Origin: Zeaxanthinibacter enoshimensis
GTDB lineage: Bacteria > Bacteroidota > Bacteroidia > Flavobacteriales > Flavobacteriaceae
Length of the DNA stretch: 64,000 nucleotides
Reading direction: 5' to 3'
Assembly: GCF_004362865.1 (NCBI RefSeq)
Contig: NZ_SNYI01000002.1
Coordinates: forward strand, 558,001-622,000
Shown here: positions 58,093 through 64,000 of the stretch, one piece after another
How the letters are laid out: each line of letters starts with the position of its first letter
Position numbering within the stretch: position 1 is the stretch's first letter
The notes under the pieces: generated by a model
What the model was told of the DNA's origin: nothing
The model's database searches: none
The model's input: the letters and a program-made list of their open reading frames with translations, nothing else
Translations under genes and position numbers: made by a program

Positions 58093-58374
58093 TTAGCGTT
58101 TGCTGATGCGATTCCCGCTAATGGCCGTTTGCCTGGAGCTTTTAAAGCGTTTAATACCGGGGTTACGTTTTTTAAGATGTTTCTGGCTGGGGCCGCTGTT
58201 CACTCTTTTACGCCACCGCTTAAAACTGCTTTCTTTGAGTTCGTTCCGCATGATCTTGATGACCTCCTTTTCAGGCAGGTTAAACTGGTACTCAATGGCT
58301 TCGAAGGGAGTGCGATCCTCCCAGGCCATTTCAATAATGCGGTCTAATTCTCGTTCTGTAAATTCTTTTTCCAT
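58093..58374 (-). CDS. TIGR03643-family protein
   Basis: 93 residues from the ATG at 58374 (MEKEFTERELDRIIEMAWEDR). The phrase DRTPFEAIEYQFNLPEKEVI followed by RNELKESSFKRWRKRV identifies TIGR03643, a small basic protein of unknown function common in marine bacteria. An upstream ATG (58413) is less likely. It precedes the flavin reductase gene by 14 bp. Confidence 0.88.
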   Translation of the reverse strand: MEKEFTERELDRIIEMAWEDRTPFEAIEYQFNLPEKEVIKIMRNELKESSFKRWRKRVNSGPSQKHLKKRNPGIKRFKSSRQTAISGNRISKR

Positions 58375-58393
58375 AGGACGGGAAACTGCAGTA

Positions 58394-58624
58394 CTATACT
58401 GTAATTCTCCCATTAAGTCTTTTTTCTACCTTTCGCTTAACCTCGGTAATTTTTTTCATGGTATCCATGATCTTCTGATCCTTTTTTACCTTATAGATCT
58501 CGTTGAGTTCCAGGATCAAATTCTTTGCTTTTCGGGATGCCGTAATCCGGTCACTGGTAGACATATGTGACATCTTCAGTTGCAAAAATTCTGAAACCCT
58601 TTCTTGTAAATCCATTGTCATCAT
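58394..58624 (-). CDS. Small helical hypothetical protein
   Basis: 76 residues, strongly helical and charged (SDRITASRKAKNLILELNEI, then MKKITEVKRKVEKRLNGR). The start could also be the third ATG (58615, MDLQERVSEF). No known domain is recognised; it resembles short flavobacterial proteins encoded beside TIGR03643. It belongs to the same minus-strand operon. Confidence 0.65.
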   Translation of the reverse strand: MMTMDLQERVSEFLQLKMSHMSTSDRITASRKAKNLILELNEIYKVKKDQKIMDTMKKITEVKRKVEKRLNGRITV

Positions 58625-58656
58625 AAATAATTCGCTTTTAGCAATGAAACTAATTT

Positions 58657-58821
58657 TTAATCCAACTGGTCCATTTTTTTCAGGACCTGGTCTGCCTCGT
58701 ATACTTTCTCGTCACTCAGTTTTCGATTGGTGGTAGAAAGATGGTGCGCCTCGGCCATTAGTTTCTTATATTTTTCACCGAGTTTTTCTTTTTCCGATTT
58801 TTTCCTAAACAGACCAAACAT
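58657..58821 (-). CDS. Lacal_2735-family small protein
   Basis: 54 residues, ATG at 58821 to TAA at 58657: MFGLFRKKSEKEKLGEKYKK at the start, then HHLSTTNRKLSDEKVYEADQ and a closing helix. Short, highly charged and helical, it matches the flavobacterial Lacal_2735 family of unknown function. It is the first gene of the operon and shorter than usual gene-calling cut-offs. Confidence 0.85.
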   Translation of the reverse strand: MFGLFRKKSEKEKLGEKYKKLMAEAHHLSTTNRKLSDEKVYEADQVLKKMDQLD

Positions 58822-58982
58822 CTCATTTTTTCTTTTGTAGGGATTTACCCGTATTACTTACAGGTAAATGTACAATCTGTTTAAATAAAAATTCAATAAA
58901 CTAAACAAAATAACATTGTTTTAACGCAGGCCGGGCAACGTAGCTTTTTTTAAAGCATTGAATTGATGCGAAAGCGATTCAT

Positions 58983-59002
58983 TTTGATCGTTTCAGATCA
59001 AA
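58983..59002. promoter_or_regulatory. Dyad upstream of the esterase gene
   Basis: TTTGATC (58983-58989) and GATCAAA (58996-59002) are perfect 7-bp arms around a 6-bp spacer. A TACCTTAG (59023-59030), close to TAnnTTTG, follows 20 bp later. The spacing differs from the FNR-like boxes (N6 between the GATC arms), so this is a separate type of site. Confidence 0.35.
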
Positions 59003-59097
59003 TTAATGGGTGCCTATTATTGTACCTTAGCGCGGCGGAATGCCCTGGCATTTCCGCAATTTTGTCAATGTATAAATTATATAACAGGCAGCAATAG

Positions 59098-59826
59098 ATG
59101 AAGTGGATATTAAGGTGTTTTTGTGGAGTTGTGCTGATGTTCAGTAATAGTTGTGCCTCTCAATCCGTATTGATACAGGATGAAGAACAGACAGTGATCA
59201 ATGAAAAGTTACGATATTATTTATATTACCCTGAAGACTACGAATCTTCCCCTGATGAAAAATTCCCGTTGCTCCTGTTTCTTCACGGAGGTGGGGAATC
59301 CGGTGAAGCTTTAGAGAAAGTGAAACTGAACGGGCCTCCAAAGCTGCTGGCGGAAGGTAAAGACTTTCCGTTCCTGATCCTTGCTCCACAGAACCCGCAT
59401 AAAAGGCAGTGGTGGAACACCCGGGCCGTAATGCAATTGCTTGATACTATTGTCACCAATAATCGTGTAGACCGGAAGAGGATCTACCTGACAGGTCTGA
59501 GTCGGGGGGGCAGTGCGGCCTGGGAACTAGCCGTACAGTATCCGACAACTTTTGCAGCAATGGCCGTAGTTTGCGGGATGGCACCTTTGCCCTATGCTTC
59601 CTGGATCGATAAAGCAATGCCGATGTGGGTGTTTCACGGGACAGAAGACAAATCCATTCCCTTCTCCGAATCTGAAAATATGGTAAAGAAACTGAGAAGT
59701 CTGGGTTACAATGTGAAATTTACAGTATATGAAGGTCTGGGCCACGCGGCCTGGATCCCTGCTTATAAAACTGAAGCCTTGTATGAATGGATGATGGAGC
59801 AGGAACGAAATAAGCTACCGGATTAA
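59098..59826 (+). CDS. Lipoprotein esterase (alpha/beta hydrolase)
   Basis: 242 residues. A lipoprotein signal peptide (FCGVVLMFSNSC, acylated Cys near residue 19) leads into an alpha/beta-hydrolase: oxyanion LLFLHGGGESGEA, nucleophile elbow LTGLSRGGSAAWELA (Ser near 140), acid Asp in FHGTEDKSIP, and His in GLGHAAWIPAY. It resembles feruloyl/PHB-type esterases and phospholipase/carboxylesterases. It is an envelope-bound esterase, perhaps removing acetyl or feruloyl groups from glycans. Confidence 0.88.
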   Translation: MKWILRCFCGVVLMFSNSCASQSVLIQDEEQTVINEKLRYYLYYPEDYESSPDEKFPLLLFLHGGGESGEALEKVKLNGPPKLLAEGKDFPFLILAPQNPHKRQWWNTRAVMQLLDTIVTNNRVDRKRIYLTGLSRGGSAAWELAVQYPTTFAAMAVVCGMAPLPYASWIDKAMPMWVFHGTEDKSIPFSESENMVKKLRSLGYNVKFTVYEGLGHAAWIPAYKTEALYEWMMEQERNKLPD

Positions 59827-59908
59827 CCTGGCTCAGAGCCTGAGTCCCTCGTCTGTTTGCCACGGAATATTGTATTTTAGCCGCTGACAAAATAATTAGA
59901 CTGTCCCA

Positions 59909-62020
59909 ATGTTCAGCACTAAAATTTTTATCCCCACGATAATTTGTTTATTCCTGTTATTTGTAGCCTGTAAAGGTGACACTGAAAAACAGGAAAAACA
60001 CGAGTTTACGAACGAACTGATCAATGAAACCAGTCCGTACCTACTTCAGCATGCACACAATCCTGTGAACTGGCGTCCCTGGAGCGAAGAAGCGCTCGAA
60101 GATGCGGCCAAAGAAGATAAACTCGTCCTGGTCAGTATCGGATATTCCTCCTGCCACTGGTGCCATGTCATGGAGGAAGAAACTTTTGAGGACAAAGAGG
60201 TGGCCGAGTTGATGAATAAAAATTTTATCAATATTAAGGTCGACCGGGAAGAAAGACCGGATATAGACCAGGTCTATATGACTGCTTTACAGCTTTTGCA
60301 AGGTTCCGGGGGGTGGCCGCTTAATGTAATAACACTCCCTGATGGAAAACCCCTATACGGGGGCACTTACCATACCAAGGATGAATGGATGCAGGTTCTC
60401 CAGGAGATAAGCAGCCTGTATAAGGATTCTCCCGACCGTGCAAGAGAATATGCAGATAAAGTGGCACAGGGGATACAGGCGGTAAACCTGGTATCTAAAC
60501 CTGCTTCAAATCAGAATCTTAGCAGCCATTTACTGGATGATATCATTACGGCCTGGCAACCACAATGGGATCTTGAATTCGGGGGACAGAAAGGGCGGCA
60601 GAAATTCATGCTTCCCGTGAATTTGTCTTTTCTCCTTCAATATGGTTACCTAGCAGAAAATAATAATGCACTGGCTTTTGTCCGTACCACCATGGACCAG
60701 ATGGCAAGGGGAGGAGTCTATGATCAGTTAGGCGGTGGATTTTACCGCTACAGTACCGATGATCGCTGGCAGGTGCCCCACTTTGAAAAGATGCTATATG
60801 ACAATGCCCAACTGCTTGAGCTATATGCGGAAGGATACTCCCTGTATAAGGAAGCGGGTTATGAAAACGTGATACGAGCCACGAGTACTTTCCTGGATCG
60901 GGAAATGCGCCACCCGGACGGAGCGTATTATGCGGCCCTGGATGCCGATAGCGAGGGTGAGGAGGGGAAGTTCTATACCTGGCGAACAGATCAGCTGAAA
61001 GAGGTTCTTGGTGAATCTTATGATGAATTTGCGACCTATTACGGGATAGAAGGCCGGCAACCCTGGGAAAACAATAGTTATATCCTTACCCGGCCACGTA
61101 CGGATAGTGCCTATCTGGTAAATAGTCCCTTGGATAAGCAAATTTTAGGGCGGAAGAAAACGGAATGGAAGAAGTTACTTTTGCCCGCGAGGAATAAGAG
61201 GGTAAGCCCGGGAGTAGATGACAAGATCATCACCTCCTGGAATGCCCTGTTGATCAGTGGATTTACCAGGGCATACGAGGCCTTGGGTGACCCGCAATAT
61301 TTGGAGAGGGCCATTGGGATATTTGATTTTCTCCGGGAGCACAACACCAAAGGAGATCAGCTGATCCACACCTATAAAAAGGGTAGTGAGCAGGAGGAGG
61401 GATTCCTTGAAGATTATGCCTATATGATCAGTGCATCCCTGGACCTGTATTCCGTAACCACGGAAGAACAGTACCTGGACTATGCCCGCACATTACTTGA
61501 AATTTCCGAAAGTAAGTTTTACGATAAGGATGCGGGTTTATTCCGCTTTAAGGATGATAATGAGTTGATCGCCACCATTTACAAAACGGATGATGGGGTA
61601 TTACCTTCGCCCAATGCTGTCATGGCAGAGAACCTGCTGATCCTCGGGCACCTGGATTACAACAAGAGTTATTTGGAGCGATCTGTGGAAATGCTACAAC
61701 TGATCCTGCCCCAGCTTAAGCAGTCGCCCGATCTTTATGCAAAATGGAACACTTTACTGTTGCAGACAGTCTACCCGTTTTACGAGGTGGCAGTGGTTGG
61801 ACCTGATGCTGTCAAGAAACTTAACGAGATGAAGGCCCGGTTCATTCCGAATGCGGTCCTGGTAGGATCTGCTTCAAAGAGCGAACAAGCCTTATTTAAG
61901 AACCGCTATGTACCCGGAGAGACCTTTATATATGTATGCAGGGATCATAGTTGCAAGATGCCGGTTACTTCTGTACCTGAGGCGATCAAACTGCTGGATC
62001 AGCCGGGAACTTCAGAATAA
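59909..62020 (+). CDS. YyaL-type thioredoxin-domain protein (DUF255)
   Basis: 703 residues. A lipoprotein signal peptide ([12 protein letters not shown]) is followed by the DUF255 thioredoxin-like domain with [16 protein letters not shown] and [14 protein letters not shown] (CHWC), then an (alpha/alpha)6-barrel with [40 protein letters not shown], and [14 protein letters not shown]. YyaL/SPATA20-type proteins have a cellobiose-2-epimerase-like barrel; the substrate is unknown. Lipidation is a notable variation, placing it in the envelope. A bidirectional terminator follows. Confidence 0.93.
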   Translation: MFSTKIFIPTIICLFLLFVACKGDTEKQEKHEFTNELINETSPYLLQHAHNPVNWRPWSEEALEDAAKEDKLVLVSIGYSSCHWCHVMEEETFEDKEVAELMNKNFINIKVDREERPDIDQVYMTALQLLQGSGGWPLNVITLPDGKPLYGGTYHTKDEWMQVLQEISSLYKDSPDRAREYADKVAQGIQAVNLVSKPASNQNLSSHLLDDIITAWQPQWDLEFGGQKGRQKFMLPVNLSFLLQYGYLAENNNALAFVRTTMDQMARGGVYDQLGGGFYRYSTDDRWQVPHFEKMLYDNAQLLELYAEGYSLYKEAGYENVIRATSTFLDREMRHPDGAYYAALDADSEGEEGKFYTWRTDQLKEVLGESYDEFATYYGIEGRQPWENNSYILTRPRTDSAYLVNSPLDKQILGRKKTEWKKLLLPARNKRVSPGVDDKIITSWNALLISGFTRAYEALGDPQYLERAIGIFDFLREHNTKGDQLIHTYKKGSEQEEGFLEDYAYMISASLDLYSVTTEEQYLDYARTLLEISESKFYDKDAGLFRFKDDNELIATIYKTDDGVLPSPNAVMAENLLILGHLDYNKSYLERSVEMLQLILPQLKQSPDLYAKWNTLLLQTVYPFYEVAVVGPDAVKKLNEMKARFIPNAVLVGSASKSEQALFKNRYVPGETFIYVCRDHSCKMPVTSVPEAIKLLDQPGTSE

Positions 62021-62029
62021 CACCAAAAA

Positions 62030-62057
62030 AAAATGCGGGGCTTTCGGCCCCGCATTT
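62030..62057. terminator. Bidirectional terminator between yyaL-like and susD-like genes
   Basis: The stem AAATGCGGGGC / GCCCCGCATTT (62031-62041 and 62047-62057) has a TTTCG loop, an A-run on the left and a T-rich right side. It lies between two convergent stop codons. Confidence 0.92.
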
Positions 62058-62079
62058 AATTTTATAATCCTTAGATAAA

Positions 62080-63768
62080 TTAGAATCCTGGATTCTGTGT
62101 CAATACTCCACCGCTCAGGTCAATCGCGTTGACCGGGATTGGCAGGAGATCCATTTTAGGCAGGTACGGATTAGCTTTTTGTCCGAAGTTACCTATGGTT
62201 CTTGCTTCGTTGGCAATGTACTCGTTGATCACACTCTCTGCTACGCCCCATCTTCTGAGGTCAAATAGTCGGTGTCCTTCCATGGCCAGTTCCAGGCGAC
62301 GCTCAAAGCGGACTGCTTTCCTGGCAAAAGCCTGGTCGGGGAAAGAAGCATAAGGCTCTATCTGGTAATTGGCTGCAGGAGCTGTCCCGCTTGCATCTTG
62401 CACATAAGACATATTCTTCGCCCTGTTCCTTACCTGGTTCACATAGCCAAGAGCTTTAGTCAGGTCGCCATTTTCAACAGCTACCTCTGCGGCCATCAGC
62501 AACAGATCTGCATACCTCATAATGTGGTAATTGATCCCGGAATGCTGCTGCCCCCAGGCACCAGTACCCTGGTTAGCTTCTTCACCCGCCTGGTAAACAT
62601 TCTTCTTAGGCAGGTAAGGTCCTGAGATATCAGCAAAACTGGCACGGATCCAATCTTTTCCTATATGCTCGCCATAACCATTGTAATCTATTCCTCTACG
62701 GCCGACGGTATAGTCAAGTCGAGGATCCAGTGGTCCTGCTTCAGGTGTAAACGGATCGGAACTTTCCACCCCGTAATCATTCGCTACATCGCTTTGGTTA
62801 AAGGTGTCGAGTAAAGGTAACCCGGAACCGTCTGTCTGGTAAGCATTCACCAGGTCCTGAGTAGGCTGGTAAAAACCACAACAAGAACCGAATGGCCCAG
62901 GGTTAGGGAAGTTAAGTGTTCCTCCCCTGTTCCCGTTCAGGGATTGCGCATCGTCTGCTGTGAACTGGATTGCGAAGATAGACTCCGCACTGTTGTCCCC
63001 GGCAAGGCTGAAATTATCCAGGTACTCTGCATTCAGGGCGTATGGCCCGTTGTTGATCACGTCTTCAAAAAGAGGACCTGCTGCAGCGTAATCCTGCTGA
63101 AATAAATGAACTTTACCCAGGAAAGCCTTTGCAGCCCATGAGGTCGGTTTTCCCACCAAAGACTGTGTGGCAGGAAGGTTATCTACGGCAAACTGGAAAT
63201 CAGCCTCTATCTCTTCCCAGATCGGGCCTGTGTTAGGCTGGTTGAATTCGGTATTTGCGTAGTTTTCTTCAGAGATATAAGGAACATTCCCATAGATCTT
63301 CTGTAGCTCAAAGTTAAAATGCCCCCTGAGGAATCGTGCTTCTGCCAATTGAGAGGAGAAATCTCCGTCTTCAATAGAATTGATAAGCGAGATAACTGCG
63401 TTAGCGCGGTTAATACCGGCAAAAAGACCACTCCACTTTCCGAGGAAATAAGGGTTAGAACTCGTCCAGTCATAGGTTTCTATGAGGAAAAGGTCTGCCT
63501 GGTCTCCATCTGTACTTCCCTTATGGGCATCATCGGATATCACATCAAACCACCAGTTATCTCCACTTACGGTCCAGTCGGCAGCCGGCTGGTTATTCCG
63601 GATACCGTCCAGGGCTGAATAGGCGCCTACAAGCAAGAGGTTGACACCCTGTTCATTCTTAAGGGCGTCGTCACTCAGTGCGCCGACAGCCGGAACTGTG
63701 GTAAAGTCGTCATTACAAGCCAATAGGCCCATAAATACACTGACATACATTAATAATCTCTTTTTCAT
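62080..63768 (-). CDS. SusD/RagB-family outer-membrane nutrient-binding lipoprotein
   Basis: 562 residues. A lipoprotein signal (MKKRLLMYVSVFMGLLAC) is followed by the SusD helical TPR core: NRANAVISLI, QLAEARFLRGHFNFELQKIY, SWAAKAFLGKVHLFQQDY, and the C-terminal ERRLELAMEGHRLFDLRRWG, ending LLPIPVNAIDLSGG...NPGF. It binds a glycan or peptide at the cell surface and hands it to the SusC transporter, encoded directly upstream on the same strand. The substrate cannot be read from the sequence. Confidence 0.95.
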   Translation of the reverse strand: MKKRLLMYVSVFMGLLACNDDFTTVPAVGALSDDALKNEQGVNLLLVGAYSALDGIRNNQPAADWTVSGDNWWFDVISDDAHKGSTDGDQADLFLIETYDWTSSNPYFLGKWSGLFAGINRANAVISLINSIEDGDFSSQLAEARFLRGHFNFELQKIYGNVPYISEENYANTEFNQPNTGPIWEEIEADFQFAVDNLPATQSLVGKPTSWAAKAFLGKVHLFQQDYAAAGPLFEDVINNGPYALNAEYLDNFSLAGDNSAESIFAIQFTADDAQSLNGNRGGTLNFPNPGPFGSCCGFYQPTQDLVNAYQTDGSGLPLLDTFNQSDVANDYGVESSDPFTPEAGPLDPRLDYTVGRRGIDYNGYGEHIGKDWIRASFADISGPYLPKKNVYQAGEEANQGTGAWGQQHSGINYHIMRYADLLLMAAEVAVENGDLTKALGYVNQVRNRAKNMSYVQDASGTAPAANYQIEPYASFPDQAFARKAVRFERRLELAMEGHRLFDLRRWGVAESVINEYIANEARTIGNFGQKANPYLPKMDLLPIPVNAIDLSGGVLTQNPGF

Positions 63769-63773
63769 CTTTT

Positions 63774-64000
63774 TTAGAATTTTGTGTTAATACCTATGGT
63801 AAATATCTGGGCCAGAGGATATGTATTCTCATCTATACCCAGGGATAAGTTGTCAAATGTAATGATCTCGGGGTCAAACCCGTCATACCCTGTAATGGTG
63901 AACAGGTTGGTACCCTGTACATAAAGACGAAGCATATCCATTCCTATTTTACCGGCAATATCATTATCAAAAGTGTATCCTACCTGTAGATTCTTCAACC
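63774..64000 (-). CDS. SusC/RagA-family TonB-linked transporter (C-terminal fragment, cut by window edge)
   Basis: The frame is open to the right window edge; the 74 visible residues are the last strands of a SusC barrel, with RLYVQGTNLFTITGYDGFDPE, the family's C-terminal signature, and the closing FTIGINTKF. The gene continues beyond base 64000, and the frame has no true start here (the first full codon is TTG for Leu). The gap to SusD is 5 bp. Confidence 0.92.
   Translation of the reverse strand, partial: LKNLQVGYTFDNDIAGKIGMDMLRLYVQGTNLFTITGYDGFDPEIITFDNLSLGIDENTYPLAQIFTIGINTKF

Overview
The window reads as a chromosomal segment of a marine-type flavobacterium (Bacteroidota, Flavobacteriaceae). 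Supporting signs are a SusD gene beside the end of a SusC gene, a CzcA pump fused to a TolC-like domain, TonB receptors with carboxypeptidase-regulatory-like N-termini, a small Lacal_2735-type protein, a TIGR03643 protein, promoters with the Bacteroidota -7 element TAnnTTTG, and a general lack of Shine-Dalgarno sequences. There are no phage, insertion-sequence transposase, rRNA or CRISPR genes. One tRNA-Arg(UCU) is present.

Region 1 (1-12.1 kb) is an energy and redox stress island: two universal stress proteins, ackA-pta, deoC, a PPOX flavoprotein, DUF2267 and DUF302 proteins, and an adjacent phosphoribosyltransferase/hydrolase pair. Six promoters here share one layout: a 5-4-5 dyad of FNR/CRP geometry ([A/C]TGA[C/T]-N4-[A/G]TCA[T/G]) followed, after exactly 22 bp, by a TAnnTT-type -7 element. 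A seventh promoter with the same spacing lies at 52.4 kb, directly behind a Crp/Fnr regulator gene and in front of a PfpI-OYE-OsmC-ADH redox operon. This looks like a hypoxia or redox regulon.

Region 2 (12.1-29.1 kb) looks like an exopolysaccharide production locus with its own sensory system. It encodes a response-regulator/glycosyltransferase-2 fusion, a large GT-C-like membrane protein, a lipoprotein, a GH5-like hydrolase, a GT4 enzyme, a Wzx/PelG-like flippase, a STAS-like protein and a TPR/beta-barrel outer-membrane protein. These are followed by an operon for a CheY-like regulator, an H-NOX heme sensor, a four-PAS histidine kinase, an Hpt protein and a LytTR response regulator. The promoter regions carry a shared 13-mer CTGTAGACGAATG arranged at 21-bp periodicity, the spacing expected for LytTR binding. 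The simplest reading is NO/O2-sensing control of a matrix polysaccharide.

Region 3 (29.2-30.1 kb) holds the tRNA and a gene-free block of short tandem repeats. Region 4 (30.2-39.8 kb) holds a heme-binding protein and a heavy-metal efflux operon (TonB receptor, thioredoxin-like protein, small protein, CzcA-TolC fusion, adaptor), with a dyad operator over its predicted transcription start. Region 5 (39.8-51.7 kb) is mixed: a duplicated 62-bp intergenic element, a FUSC transporter, a GH2 enzyme, YceI plus a di-heme peroxidase, two candidate micro-ORFs, a PiT-like permease and NhaD. Region 6 (51.8-64 kb) holds the Crp/Fnr regulator and redox operon, a sugar porter, a flavin reductase operon, an esterase, a YyaL-type protein, and SusD with the C-terminal end of SusC cut by the window edge.
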